Shown: positions 1 to 10,717, numbered from the stretch's first letter. The stretch: 64,000 nucleotides of DNA from Aspidapion aeneum (GCA_963576565.1 OY755042.1:104647314-104711313), one strand, 5' to 3'. Notes: generated from the sequence alone by a model not told the origin. Translations and numbers: made by a program.

Positions 1-640
1 ATTGCTCTTTCAGTTTTTCCCTAGTTGTTTTCGGAACTTTTTAATTAATTTTTCCTGCAGAACACAAAACAGGCTTTTGGCAGATAAATAAAGGAAAAAA
101 TTGTGTCTGCAAAAGGTCAAAATTGGGCTTCTAAATATCACGTGACATCTGTCATTTAATGTCGCATTTATAAAGGATAAAGTTAGCTAAAGGAGGGCCT
201 GCAAAGCGTCCCTATTATCGGCATTTTTTCGTTTATTCAAACACCTTTTAGCAAATTCGAATTTATTTGGAAATCGCAAACTAGTTACTTAAGTTTAATT
301 TGCAAGGAATTGCAAATTAAAGCAATTAAAACTTTACAATAATTGCTTAGTTTGTTTTATGCTTTGAGATTAGGAAATTATTTAGTGAATTGCATTTGTA
401 GTTGTAGATTGTGCTAAAACTATTTACCATTTGCAAAGAAGAAATAAGTACAAATACCTAAAAGTTTTAGCTTCCTTTAATGGAATTACAGTATAGTATA
501 TAATAGAGAGTTGGTGGCATAAGGGATACCCATCGAAGAGCAAGCTCTACGCTGAGTGTCCTTAGGGCTGATGGCTCAATCAAATTGAGGCTGAGACACA
601 AGATCTTTATAACACAGGTTAAGCATCTGAAACATTTTGA
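1..640. other. Unassigned AT-rich DNA
   Basis: No credible coding sequence, RNA gene or terminal inverted repeat was recognised here. The only open frame of note is short and lies at the right edge, where it adjoins the transposase remnant that follows. Confidence 0.5.
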
Positions 641-897
641 AACAACATGGGTAAAGTAAAGAAAACGCAAGAAATTTGTGAAATCATAATTAAAAAAGCG
701 AATCTGGATGAAAATTTTATCAAAATCAATTCATGGCCGTCACAATCCTTCCGTTGTCCGTTATTGGTCACAGAATAATAAACATTTGCATACTGCAAAA
801 CGGACCCAGTATCCTCAAAAAAGTAATGTCTGGAGTAGGATTTGGGGTGACAATATTGTCAAGATAGAAAATAATGTCAATAAGTGCACATTAACCC
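640..897 (+). pseudogene. Tc1/mariner-like transposase fragment, copy 1
   Basis: An open stretch from 708 reads a conserved-looking core: HNPSVVRYWS, then RTQYPQKSNVW, then GDNIV. The order RYW ... P-K-x-NVW ... GD is what I expect from the catalytic region of IS630-Tc1-mariner superfamily transposases (DDE family), where it lies between the first and second catalytic Asp. Only about 80 residues survive. There is no start, no N-terminal helix-turn-helix and no C-terminal part. A related fragment on the minus strand near 48.9-49.2 kb shares HDRHNP, RTQYPQK, NVW and GDNI. The downstream side is cut by a Harbinger-type MITE at 901. Superfamily assignment is from motif memory, not a search. Confidence 0.6.
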
Positions 898-900
898 TAA

Positions 901-1523
901 AGCCCGGTCTAGACATAACATTTTACCTTAGGTCTTGCCTGTCAGTCAAACGGGTCACGTATGACGGTTGAAAGACTAGCGTACACACTTGATAGTTTTA
1001 ACGTACGTTTTTAGATCATTTTTTGATACACCATGGATGAAGCACTGCTTTTGTCAATAATGTTTTTTGTTTTAAATGTCTATGACTTAACCGTTTCAGT
1101 AGCTAAACATAGTTTTTTAACCAGTTTTTCAAAATGTTGTGCTAATTTAGATTGGTAATGTCCCCTGAAGATGTAAGTTTCTGCTTACGAAACATGTCGG
1201 GACTATTTGTTTAAAACAAATTAAAAATTAGTGGAGGAAGACAATAACCTGTTTGATTTCCTAAAATATTATCTTATCTAATGTCGGACGTTTCGTATAC
1301 CAACTTCTAAGTTGCACTCTAAAGGAATTAAAATTGTATGCACTACCACAAGAAATGCCGCTAAAACTGACGTTTTACCGGAAACAAAGCCTCTACCGAT
1401 CAGTTCAACAGGTCCGACTCTCAGGCACAACGTACGTTTTATTGTCTACACGAAAGGTTTTGCCTGATCCGTTTTACCTGATCAAGTAAAACGTCAGGCA
1501 AAATGTTATGTGTAGACCCCGCT
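901..1523. mobile_element. Harbinger-type MITE, copy 1 (TAA target duplication)
   Basis: The ends are AGCCCGGTCTAGACATAAC on the left and the reverse complement of AGCGGGGTCTACACATAAC on the right, giving about 25 bp imperfect terminal inverted repeats. TAA sits directly outside both ends (898-900 and 1524-1526), matching the 3 bp TWA duplication of the PIF/Harbinger superfamily. A second inverted copy lies at 26235-26783. Next to the right end there is a subterminal inverted block (GTCTACACGAAAGG) that mirrors the terminal motif. No transposase is encoded, so it is non-autonomous. This copy carries about 80 bp that copy 2 lacks, starting inside a hammerhead-like motif. Confidence 0.8.
1160..1203 (+). 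ncRNA. Hammerhead-ribozyme-like motif
   Basis: The order of elements is GTCCC, CTGAAGA, a stem GTAAG/CTTAC with a 6 nt loop, GAAA, a very short ACATGT closing element, the triplet GTC, then GGGAC. GTCCC and GGGAC pair perfectly as stem I. CTGAAGA fits the CUGANGA box and GAAA the second core box; GTC would be the cleavage triplet. One extra T between CUGANGA and stem II is non-canonical, or pairs as U-G with the G of GAAA. Known background: minimal hammerheads occur in Penelope-like elements. Whether this one folds or cleaves is not known. Confidence 0.45.
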
Positions 1524-1814
1524 TAATATATATGTATATAGTTCAGTTTATATTAAAACGTGTAATAAACATTTATTTATTATATTTATATAGGAAACAA
1601 AACATCTCGATATTCTATCAATGACAAGCGGTTTTAAAAAAAAGCATCTCCAAAAGAGTTTAGCGGTTAGTTGTATGCTCATAATCTAGAGACGCATTTA
1701 TTAGCAAGATGTATTTAATGTAAGTAGTGTGTTACGTCACGTTAAAACTCTCTCGTGACAATATCATTGGTCCTAAGACACTTTAAAGAAATTTGATTTA
1801 ATTTTAAAATCTTC

Positions 1815-2815
1815 TTTAGAATGTATCGCAAATTGGAGTTTAGATGACAATGCTTGGGCTCTTTCTAGTCTACCAGTAACATTCGGTTAATTAAGCATTT
1901 GTGATTCTTCTTCACTATGTTTTTCAGGTTTTTTGGATTCTATTACTAATGTTTCTTCGATGTTACTTTGTGTCCTTTCAATAAAAATTCTGCCTTAGAT
2001 TATGCAAAGCTAGAGGCAATTGATCATTACAAAAATTTAACAAATATTTCAGATTTTTCTAAATTAATTATTATTATGCAAAGTTTCCATTAAAAAAATG
2101 ATTTTGGAAGCAAATTTAAATATAGAGAAAGCCAGACTTCCCGCACTTCAAGAAGAGAAGAGTAGTGCTTGGTTGAATGCTTTGCCTTCTTCCACACTAG
2201 GTAATTTATTAGATGATGCAACATTCCGAATATCAATATCTCTTTGAGTTAATCGTGCCATACATCTACACTTGTAACAATCAAGTTTATAAATTTGGAC
2301 TTCATGCCCTGCGTTGTCAAAAAAATGTAGGAAGAGTGGCACGTCATTGGTTGATTAATGATATAATAAAACGCTCACTTACATCTGCGGACATTCCATC
2401 GATACTTGGTATTTGCAGAAATGAAGGCAAACGTGTCGATGGAATGTCTTTATTACCCTGAAAGCATGGTAAAGCATTGTTATGGGATGCTACATGCCGA
2501 GACACTTTATGTCAAAGTTACCAAACATCGATTAAAGCTGGCTAAGCTGAAAGGTTGGCAGAGACACAAAAAAAGTTAAAATACAAAGAATTACAGGACC
2601 GAAGTTTGCTATTTGTGCCATTTGCTGTCGAAACCTTTGGATCTTGGGGTAAAGAAGCTAAGCTGAATCAAATCTGCCAAAAAATAAAACATCCTAAGGC
2701 ACTTAGCTTCGTTACCCAAAGGATAAGTCTGGCAATAAAACGTGGCAATGCCGCATCAATTCTCGGGACTCTTCCAGCTGAGACAGGTCTGAATGTTTTG
2801 TTTTACTTATAATAA
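1815..2815 (+). pseudogene. Non-LTR retrotransposon fragment with CCHC + RLE-like endonuclease tail, copy 1
   Basis: Three frames together read a decayed C-terminal part of a reverse-transcriptase polyprotein. First comes a post-RT piece around 1825-1880 (DDNAWALSSLPVTFG). Next is a linker around 2130-2245 ending [11 protein letters not shown]. After a one-base frameshift near 2245 come GLHALRC and GKRVDG (2213-2460), a TGA/TAA-type stop near 2461, LLWDATCRDT, and a final stretch at 2555-2812 containing RGNAASILGT. The order Cys/His knuckle, then x-DG, then WDATC resembles a zinc knuckle followed by a PD-(D/E)XK (restriction-enzyme-like) nuclease. The first knuckle cysteines are partly lost. 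No RT active site remains. A sister fragment lies at 37.9-39.1 kb. Clade is not assigned. Confidence 0.6.
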
Positions 2816-2819
2816 TCAT

Positions 2820-3390
2820 TGTGTGGATGTATATTTTGCTATATGTGTTGTATATTTCTTTATTTTAATTATTTATTTACTTCAGTTTTTACAATTTTAT
2901 ATTTGTTATATATTTCTTTTTAAAGAAAAACAAATTGAAAAAATAATACCTATTAAAAAATGAAAAGTATATACCTACTAAACCATTATAAATTCCCGTA
3001 TCCATTTAAATTCTACATTGGGCAAATTTTGGAATCGAATAGGCTTTTTGAAACTTTTTAAATTAGGCATCTCATCGCTTTTAATGAGAGAAAAAACTTT
3101 CCGGCACCCGCTGGCTGGGAGGAAAACGGAAATTCGTCTTGAAAATTGTGAAAAGTAATTGGGAGGCTTGGTTCAATGTTCATTGAGGGGAAGCAATCAG
3201 AATTGAAGGAAAAGGGATGTTGGAAAAGTACAGATTAAAGCGACGAAGGTATTTGATTTAATTAAGGAATCGATCGTTGTACTTTTTTAAATATAAGAGT
3301 TTCAGTTTCAACATTCTTAAATTGCTCGTTTCATTCTGATTTTAAAAATGTATAATAATGTCCATGCTTTATAGCATCTTTTTTATTTAT
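2820..3390. other. Unassigned AT-rich DNA
   Basis: The stretch holds low-complexity TTTA-rich sequence and no recognised coding or repeat structure. It ends where the foldback/minisatellite family end begins. Confidence 0.5.
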
Positions 3391-3394
3391 AATC

Positions 3395-3620
3395 TGGGGG
3401 CACGTCAGTGCTCCGCCAAGTTCGCGTAAACTGCTGTATCATCTTTTCTTGAAACATTTCGGCCCATATTTGACCTATCTTTTACTCTATTTTGTAATGA
3501 GCTACGAAACTCAAACTTTGCACAGTTGTAGATCTTTAAGTTTCATGTACTTCCGTAAAGTAGTAAGGGTCACTCACTCACTCATGTATAGATCATCAAA
3601 ATTCTACTGTACTTCCATAT
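3395..3620 (-). repeat. Terminal fragment of the foldback/minisatellite family
   Basis: Read on the minus strand this ends CGCGAACTTGGCGGAGCACT followed by GACGTGCCCCCAGAT, matching the right-hand ends of the copies finishing at about 12307 and 42465. The neighbouring segment (reaching 'cttgaaacatttc' and 'gtagatctt' on the plus strand) also matches those copies and the one at 53250-53480. The minisatellite and palindromic arms are absent, and the fragment is cut at about 3620 by the next MITE. Confidence 0.7.
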
Positions 3621-3623
3621 ACA

Positions 3624-4046
3624 TAATATTCCAATACCCACTGCCCATTCATGATGCAAACATAAGGGCCTTGGGGTCTTTAAGCAAAATAGACCTGATT
3701 GGTTGCTTTCAAAGACATATGTATATTATTTCCATATAGTACGTATTATTGCGATACCTGCGGTACCTTACGATGCAGAATGCAAACATATTTGAAATAG
3801 CAATATCAATGGGTATAAGTCTAACCTTTTTGCGGTCCTTAAGATAAAATGTCCTGATTGGTTATACTTTTACGAATGAATATTATTTTATTCTTGTATT
3901 CGTTACGTCAAATCATCGGCGTACAGTTGACAAAAACTCTATCTATGTAAATTTGGTATCAGTGCATTTTTCGTACCTTTATTTCTGATTGTTTGCATCA
4001 AACGCCAACCATTGTGTAAATAGGTAATAGGGAGTATTGGAATATT
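3624..4046. mobile_element. MITE with TAATATTCCAATAC termini, copy 1
   Basis: Terminal inverted repeats read TAATATTCCAATACCC on the left and the complement of GGGAGTATTGGAATATTA on the right. A closely similar copy in the same orientation occupies 27353-27784, which defines the length (about 425 bp). There is no coding capacity and the superfamily is not determined. An ORF overlapping 3449-3739 is incidental. Confidence 0.7.
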
Positions 4047-4695
4047 ACATATATGTGTAGAATATGTTTAATAAACTGAAACATTACAAACAAAAAAGAG
4101 AGATTTTTATTGACCGATTCCCAGGATCTTAAATAATTTACAATTTTAACGTTCAGGAATTTTATTTTAAAATTATTAGTTCCTTTCCTTCCTAAAACAT
4201 CCGCTTAAAAAATATAACAAAAATACTTTTATCCCTTGAGGACACATCCGTGCTTTGATGCTGAAGGGAAAAGCGGCCAAAAAAGTAACTTGTGTTTTCT
4301 TTTGGTAAATTAAAAACGTCAGAAAGTTTTTTGTTATCAAAATCAGGAATCCTGTTTCAGAAATTACTCGAGCTGAAAAAGCAAAAGGAATCTAATTTAT
4401 TAGTTCAAAAGTTTTCCCTCCTGCATACTCGTAGTTCAGCCGAAGTTTTACTTAAGAAAGCAAACTTTTAATGACTTTATAAAATCACCACGTGACCAAT
4501 AACCTTTCCTCTGCACTAACAATTGCATAAAAGTAAAAGAAAAACAAAAAATGGAAAAGGGTTAAGTCTAAATACATGTTGACACTAAAAAAAAGACACT
4601 CGTGGGCTAGCCGTTGGGCAACGCAACCAAGCTCACTATACTTTGATTTTATCATGGCCTTGTCAAAATGGCGAAAAATGTCAGTTGTTCACAAT
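4047..4695. other. Unassigned AT-rich DNA
   Basis: No gene, RNA or paired repeat was recognised. The interval separates the MITE on the left from the (TA)n tract on the right. Confidence 0.45.
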
Positions 4696-4716
4696 CTAGG
4701 ACTCAAGGATTATAGA

Positions 4717-4821
<105 letters not shown>

Positions 4822-4869
4822 TAGGACTTTCCCTACCCAAATAGAAAAAGTAATGTTTTAAGATGTTTT

Positions 4870-5965
4870 GCCCATTCCTTCCTGCTCCTAAACCTCGAAG
4901 GAGAAGTTGGTTTGAGAAAGAGATTTAAGGATTAAAGTAATGAGAAACTGAAAGAAAGTTACCGCAAATTGGCTGTATCAAGAGATGAGATGAACAACAT
5001 TTAAACCACTGGAATTTAACACCGAGGCAAAACCACAGCAAGAGAATGGTAAGGCCCCTTCAACATTACTCACCTGTGACCTCTGAAATCTAAATCGGAA
5101 ACAAACGAGGTGGCGGGACTAATAATTACTCAGCACACTTGGGAAACGTCTGCATAGAATGGGAATCTACAAAGATGAGACCATTCGCACGCTATGTGAT
5201 GGGGACGACGAATCAGTCCGAGTGCCCAGCACTAACACACTGCAGAACCCAAAGCCTCCTGGAGGTCCTGGAGGAAGACTCCTGTATCAAGAGATAAGAG
5301 GAATAACATCTAAATCCGTGGCATTAAACAACGAGGCAAAACCACAAAAAGGGAATGATGAGGCCCTCTCAACATTACGCACCTGTGACCTCTAAATACT
5401 AAACAGGAAACAAATAGGGTGCCAGGACAAATAATCAGTCAATGCACACTCAAGAAACGTCTGTAAAGATGGGAATCTACAGAGAGGAGACCATTTGCAG
5501 ACTATGTGATGGGGACGATAAGTCACATCCGAGTGCCCAGCACTAATTTACTGCAGAACCAGAAACCTCCTGGAGGAAGACTCCTACGAGTGCACAATAA
5601 GCTAGTAATGGTTGCAGTACAGTAACTGTCGCTTGCCGCCAGGCAGGTTGCAGTCACAATCAAAAGTTTTTGGTCGGTACGAATCCGACATTACCTGGCC
5701 TCTCCTGGTGGAAGAGAATTGACTCTGGCAGGGTGTCTTATGCAAGATTTCTCATTAAATCCCTTGAAAAACAGACTCCCTCGAGAAGGCAAACTCTCAG
5801 AAAAATCTGATACAGGGGCTATTAAGCTTTGCCGGTTCTTGAACCTCTCAAATTAGGAAAAGACAAAGCATGAGATACAATAAGCTAAACAGCTGCAGTG
5901 TCACGGTTTCCAAAACCTAACTTTACTGAAGGAATAAATTAATCAATCGATCAATCAATACCGCA
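4870..5965 (+). pseudogene. 3' tail of an R1/I-like non-LTR retrotransposon, internally duplicated
   Basis: Read with frameshifts, the DNA encodes the cysteine-rich tail found after the RT/RNase H of R1/I-type LINEs: NRKQ, a QIISQCTLKKRL segment, then MGIYREETICRLC followed by an H and ECPAL-like segment. The last two need a frame change, so the gene is dead. The block occurs twice in tandem, roughly 4973-5280 and 5281-5590, with a ~310 bp period (ATGGGAATCTAC at 5159 and ~5470). Copy 1 has lost the first CRLC cysteine (IRTLC). A C-terminal RFLNLSN then stop is near 5850, and the sequence finishes in an ATCAATC-type tail near 5940-5965, typical of a LINE 3' end. Confidence 0.6.
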
Positions 5966-6139
5966 AATAAAAGAAGATGGAGCAAAATGGTCCTAATTTC
6001 GCTATAATGTTTCCATGTTTTTAATTTTAAAAACTTGCCCGACAAGTGAAAATGGCTGACAGCAGTAAATACCCAAGATATATTACCCGTTAATCCCTGT
6101 GTAGAGCTTCGCCTTGCCCCAGATATGTCTGGCATTTTA

Positions 6140-7250
6140 TCCAGAAGGGGCCAACATAGTTGGATAAGGGTTGAAAAGCAACATTCTGGTTTTCGCGTCC
6201 GGTTTTATCGCGGACCGCACGTTTCCGCGCTAGCTCGGACTAGCATAATGAAAATAAATTAGTTGAGTAGTGAAATAATTAAAATGTAGAAAGTGCAGAA
6301 CTGGAAATATGTGAAATAGCAGAGAATAGAGAAACTATATCACTGATGTCGTATTTAACATCAACGTCAGCATAAGATGCTTCAAGTTCAATACTGTTCA
6401 AACTTTCCCTTCATCACACGGGTAAAGCCTAAACGGAGGAATACTAACACGCTCTAAATGCCTATACCGCCTGTTCCAAAGTAATTCTTAAAAACTTTCT
6501 TTTTCGTGACCCCGCCTTTTAAAGTGGCCGTTATTATCATTATACCGCCTGTTCCAAAGTAATTCTTAAAAGCTTCTCGTATTGAACTGCGAGAAAGGAA
6601 TCCGAAATATAGATGTATCCAACAAAGATAGGCTGACTTGTCTTTCTTTTTCGTGACCCCGCCTTTCAAAGTGGTCGTTATTATCTCTAACAAAACTTGC
6701 CGAAGTCGGAGATGGCTTGCGTCGTTTTTAAAGGATCCGCGCTGGACCTCGTGCAAAAATCGATACCGACTTCTCCCGAAAGAATCAAAGGTCGAACTAA
6801 AATGAGTGCTCTCGCAGCTGCGTGACTTTCAGAAATTCCCATTTACTTGCTTTATTTTTAGGGTCGGAACAGGTCGCGGGAATTTGTAAAGAGAACAAGA
6901 AGGGCCAATGAAATATCTGGACATCGAATGGAGGTTTAGAGAAACAGAAAATCCTGATTAAACATTTTTATTCAAATATGTTTGTGTTCAATGGCAAAAT
7001 GCACGGTCAGTTGACATAAATCCTAAATTTGATGCACTTTTCTTTGCTCTAACCTAGAAATGGACCGCCTCATTTATCGGAAAAGGCAAAAACCTAAAAC
7101 GCCGGAAAATAAACATTATTTATCTGGTTTAAAGCGGCGTTCAACTTAAACTTTTCTATCCTGATAAGTGTAGAAAAGTCATTCCAACCCATTTACTTCA
7201 GGAACGGGATTGGTTTTAGTTCAAGAGAGCCATAGATAACTAAATTACAT
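6140..7250. other. Unassigned DNA with a small shuffled duplication
   Basis: Two short segments are repeated here: TACCGCCTGTTCCAAAGTAA at ~6465 and ~6540, and CGTGACCCCGCCTTT at ~6507 and ~6654. This makes an apparent repeat in the minus-strand frame at 6454-6756, which I regard as non-coding. A locally CpG-rich patch sits at ~6190-6250. Nothing else was recognised. Confidence 0.45.
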
Positions 7251-7254
7251 TTGT

Positions 7255-7500
7255 TTAAATTCCTCCAAGGAGAAACCGACAACATGGAAAGCAAGGTCCT
7301 AAAAATCGACCCTCTCTCGGCAAGCTTTTAAGCCAGCCGGTTTCTGAACAGGGACAATTAAATATTTTTTTTAAATAAGTTGGCGTTTTATTATAAAGAA
7401 TAATTTGCTCTGTAAAGCGAGATTCACACAGGTTAATTTTTGGCCGTGCAGCTACGTCCCATGACAAAAATCGACCGTGTAAACGGGTAATCGGCTAGAA
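7255..7500. repeat. Possible relic of the TCGATTTTT MITE family
   Basis: The block contains CAAAAATCGACCGTGTAAAC near 7465 and AAAAATCGACCCTC near 7300. Both resemble the terminal motif of the MITE that starts at 7542, which suggests an older or rearranged copy next to it. Boundaries are uncertain. Confidence 0.35.
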
Positions 7501-7541
7501 AGATTGGAATCCCCAAAAGTTGGGAGTATTTCTACTTCTAG

Positions 7542-7805
7542 AGGGATTTACACTGGTCGATTTTTGCCTTGCGTCCATAGGGAAACCCAATATTCACGAT
7601 TTTTTCGTTTCTTTTCTTTGTTTTTCAAGCATTTCTTTAAGAATTGTTTTACTTTTATTATTTCAATTCCAGCACGCCAGACACCTGACCTACCGAACAC
7701 GAAAATTACGTATTCCCTTGCGATTTTAGTCGCCCCGTGTAAATGTGGTAGCGATGCAAAAAAGGCTACTTGCCGCACGGTCAAAATCGACCCGTTGAAA
7801 TCCCC
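7542..7805. mobile_element. MITE with GGGATTT...GGTCGATTTT termini
   Basis: The left end GGGATTTACACTGGTCGATT mirrors the right end, whose reverse complement reads GGGATTTCAACGGGTCGATT. The inverted similarity continues through GCCTTGCG / ACCGTGCGG, for about 33 bp. The 264 bp element has no coding capacity; the frames opening through it on both strands are incidental. Superfamily unknown. Confidence 0.6.
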
Positions 7806-7899
7806 TTTAAAGATATTGCTAGGATCCTAACTATTATCGCTTTCTCTGTCCATTTTTTAAAAATTAATATTATTGGGTAAAAATTCTCAACAGCTTTGC

Positions 7900-8690
7900 G
7901 CCTATAGGGTTTCAAGATCTTATGGAAACCAATTGTAGTATTAGTGAAGGTGTGACCTGTAAGTAGGCAAGAGCCCAGGTGTTTTCGTTAACTTCCTTTC
8001 GCTGGCCAGGTAGCTCATTGGGCCTTCCTGTTCTCTTTACTAAGTTCAATTATTGTCCAGTATGTCAGTCCATACATTGCCATCTATCCATTTAAGCAAG
8101 TGCAGCTCTTTTTTTTCGCTCAGGGTTGTTTCCCTGAGTGCCTGTTGTCTCATCCTTACGTAGAGCCGAAATGCTGCCACGAGGTGCCTGGATGTCTGTT
8201 TTTCCTATTTACAGGCTGGGCAGGAAGGGTGGTTTTCAATCCTATACGTCTCATGTTCTCTTGGAACCGGTTATATTCAGTGACAATAACATATCAGCGT
8301 CCAACGAGTTTTCAAGTTCGTCCCAGCAAGCATCCAAGTCTGGTCGTTTATGATCGGTCTACGAATTTTCTGATCTGTCTGCAACCTATTCCAGACCAGG
8401 AGTTTTCATATATACTACTATTATGGTTTGTCTCGCATTCTCTTCAAACATTGTATCTTCAGTCTTTTCTATCTGGGGTCTGGATTATGTACCTCTTCCT
8501 GAGCATTCAAGGTGTGAGGGATCTGCTGACTATCATTGACGCTAGCGGGATATTTCTAGTTCTCGTCTTTTCTATGGCAGAATGCCCAGTGTTTCACCAT
8601 CTCTGGTGGGTCTACTCGGGTCCCAAGTGCCTCTTTCTTGCTCTAAGTTGGTAGCGACTGCGCCGGCAAGCGCGACCTCTATCGCATCCA
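7900..8690 (-). pseudogene. Decayed RNase H / Cys-rich tail of an R1/I-like LINE
   Basis: The minus strand reads NHPSCPACK, a stop, EKQTSRHLVAAFRLYVRMRQ. This fits the C-x2-C ... T-x2-H ... R pattern at the C-terminus of R1/I-type LINE polyproteins. Upstream, NLEQERGTWDPSRPT may be the end of RNase H. Several stops and frameshifts are present. The 184-residue plus-strand frame at 8100-8654 is a shadow. The adjoining LINE at 8695 ends in a TAG-repeat tail exactly at this block's edge, so it probably inserted into this older element. Confidence 0.4.
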
Positions 8691-8694
8691 CAAT

Positions 8695-9945
8695 ATTTAT
8701 ACTACTACTGACTACTATGTCGATTTAGAACGTTTTTCTACGTTGTCCGATGCCTATTCTTCGCCTCCTTCGATCCTGACAACCATCTTCTGTCAGGTTT
8801 TTTTGACTCATTGATCTTTGGTTTGACTGTTGCCATTCTAGTTTAGGACGCCCGATTTTTCTGCGCCCTATCGGATGCCATTTTAGGACCTGCTTTGGTA
8901 ATTTTTCGTCGTTCAGCTGTTGTATATGGCCGTACCATATCAGTGTTCGTTTAATTCATATATGCAAAATTTTACATTCTTTTTGATTTCTGCGCACCAC
9001 AAAATAATGTTAGGACATCCAATAACCTTTTTTGCTTTTACTATTGTTTTGTCCAGTTCTTTACAGTCTGTTCCTCTTATCAAATATGACACCCAAGTAT
9101 ACATACTCATTGCATGGAGATATTGTTTGTCCATTGTTTAATTACTGTGTCCTGTCCACGTTTACTGTTAACTCCATGTCTTCTTTATCATTAGCTACAA
9201 TAACTTGGTCGTCAGCAAACTGTAGTATGTATATGGTAAATCGGTCGTTAAGTTGTATTCCCGTGACGTGTACTTTACGTTTCCAGTTTTTTAGAGCTAC
9301 TGCGATATATATTTTAAAAAGAGTTAGAGAGATACAACATCCCTGTCTTAAGCCTTTCGTTACCAGGAATTCTTTTGAAAGTCGACTTCTAATTTTAATT
9401 TTAAATTTTGACCCTTTGTACAGTTTTTTTATCGCTTTTATGTATGTGTGATTGCTGTTAGTTTGCTCTAACACTGTCTATAATTTCTCTACTGGAACAG
9501 TATCATATGCTTTTGTAAGTCCACAAATGTAACATGAGTCTCTATATTTCTGGCATTCCTTTTCTCAATTACTTGTTTAAGACAAAAGACATTATCACTA
9601 CAAGATCTACCTGTACGTAACCCACTTTGTTCTTCTTCTTGTTCATGAAAATCATTCTCTTTTAGATCTCTAAGAATCCTACCGTACAATCTACTTAGAG
9701 CACTTGTTACTGAAATTCCTCTGTAATTGTTGCAATCCAGCTTGTTTCCTTTTTCATGTATTGAGGATATGAATGCAATTTTCCAATCATTAGGTACTGG
9801 ATATCCGTTTATGCATTTATTAATAATATATGTGAGATTTTCTAGTAGTTTCTCTGATCCATATTTGAGGATTTCAGCGTATATTCCTCCAGATCCGCTA
9901 GCTTTTCTGGATTTAAGCGTTTTAATACTATTCCACTGCTTTATA
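8695..9945 (-). pseudogene. LINE-like reverse transcriptase, copy A (5'-truncated, decayed)
   Basis: The frame at 9142-9474 carries RT landmarks: a LYKGSK/KGLRQGC segment followed by LQFADDQVIVAND, in which F-A-D-D holds two catalytic aspartates. Upstream frames (9489-9689) give EQSGLRTGRSCSDN and FVDLQK; the latter normally holds the first catalytic Asp. Downstream of the RT the sequence drops to fragments, then reaches the C-terminus and a 3' tail of TAG repeats at ~8695-8715. Copies B (21565-23035) and C (51093-52480) belong to the same family and show the complete C-terminal WYGH...RLPKQ region. This copy keeps FADD but has lost reading-frame continuity. Its 5' break is at GAATAGTATTAAAA, the same place as copy B. 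Confidence 0.75.
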
Positions 9946-9959
9946 CAGATGTTAACTTA

Positions 9960-10180
9960 TCAACGCCCCAAGTAACGACAGAAAGTTGAGATGGGATGGG
10001 GGTTAACCTCCATTAGTCTTATTGATTGATTGCTGAAGTGCACGCCTCCAATATCTTCTAGCCCGACGACTTCGGAGACTTTTAGAGCAGTTTACGGCTC
10101 TCGTTTTGAGCTATTTAATGTTTTATTTGCGTTCTAAAACTTATGCGGAAGAGGACGACGCGTATCTATGTGAAAGTTTG
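9960..10180 (-). repeat. Probable LINE 3' end with ATCAATCAATCAA tail
   Basis: On the minus strand a moderately GC-rich segment is followed by ATCAATCAATCAATAA at 10019-10034 and then by AT-rich DNA. The same short-repeat tail closes the LINE tail at 5940-5965. I cannot identify a protein motif with confidence. Confidence 0.3.
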
Positions 10181-10426
10181 CCAAGATAGTAGTAAGCACA
10201 TAGAAAATTGGCAGAAAATCCGGGAAACTTTAGATTTAATACTTAGTAATGGAAAGCTAACAAAAGCATAAGATTAGTTTAAATATAGAGGGGCAAATCT
10301 TCCAAACATGTGGCAACTTTTGTTACTGGGTGTTTGTTTCACAACCTCTACGTATTGAGATTTAATTTTGTTATTTAGATTTCATTTGACGATGAATTTG
10401 GACCACCAAGAAGTGGTATTGAAATA

Positions 10427-10510
10427 CAGTGAAACCTCCTATGAGCGGACACTCACGGTTCCGTCGATTTTGTCCGCTTATTGGAGGTGTCTGCTTATGA
10501 GAGAGAGAGT
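10427..10510 (+). mobile_element. Truncated end of a pogo/Tigger-like MITE
   Basis: TA precedes CAGTGAAACCTCCTATGAGC, and the next ~75 bp match the left end of the full element at 62891 nearly base for base, including TGTCCGCTTATTGGAGG. The match stops at about 10506, where an arm of the foldback/minisatellite family begins. The other end is missing. Confidence 0.75.
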
Positions 10511-10628
10511 AAGAACCATTCATTTTGAAATTTGTATTGGAGAACTTGGCTTTACTTTTATCTCATTTTTTTTACGGAATACCACTTTCGCGTACTTGCG
10601 TTTTTTTTACATGAAATGTTTTTGTTAT
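10511..10628 (+). repeat. Isolated arm of the foldback/minisatellite family
   Basis: The segment from AAGAACCATTCATTTTG to GAAATGTTTTTGTTA matches the right-hand palindrome arm at about 41217-41335. It is fused to the truncated pogo-like end on the left and to a (TA)n tract on the right. Confidence 0.75.

Positions 10629-10717
<89 letters not shown>
10629..10717. repeat. (TA)n microsatellite, ~90 bp
   Basis: The run is nearly pure TA with one C early on. It generates repetitive Tyr-Ile frames that should not be annotated as genes. Confidence 0.95.

Noticed and set aside
6454..6756. 100-residue minus-strand frame with an internal repeat
   Set aside because: The repeat comes from shuffled short DNA duplications; no domain, and composition is non-coding.
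8100..8654. 184-residue plus-strand open frame
   Set aside because: It has no domain, and the minus strand of the same DNA reads a LINE Cys-rich tail; I treat it as a shadow.
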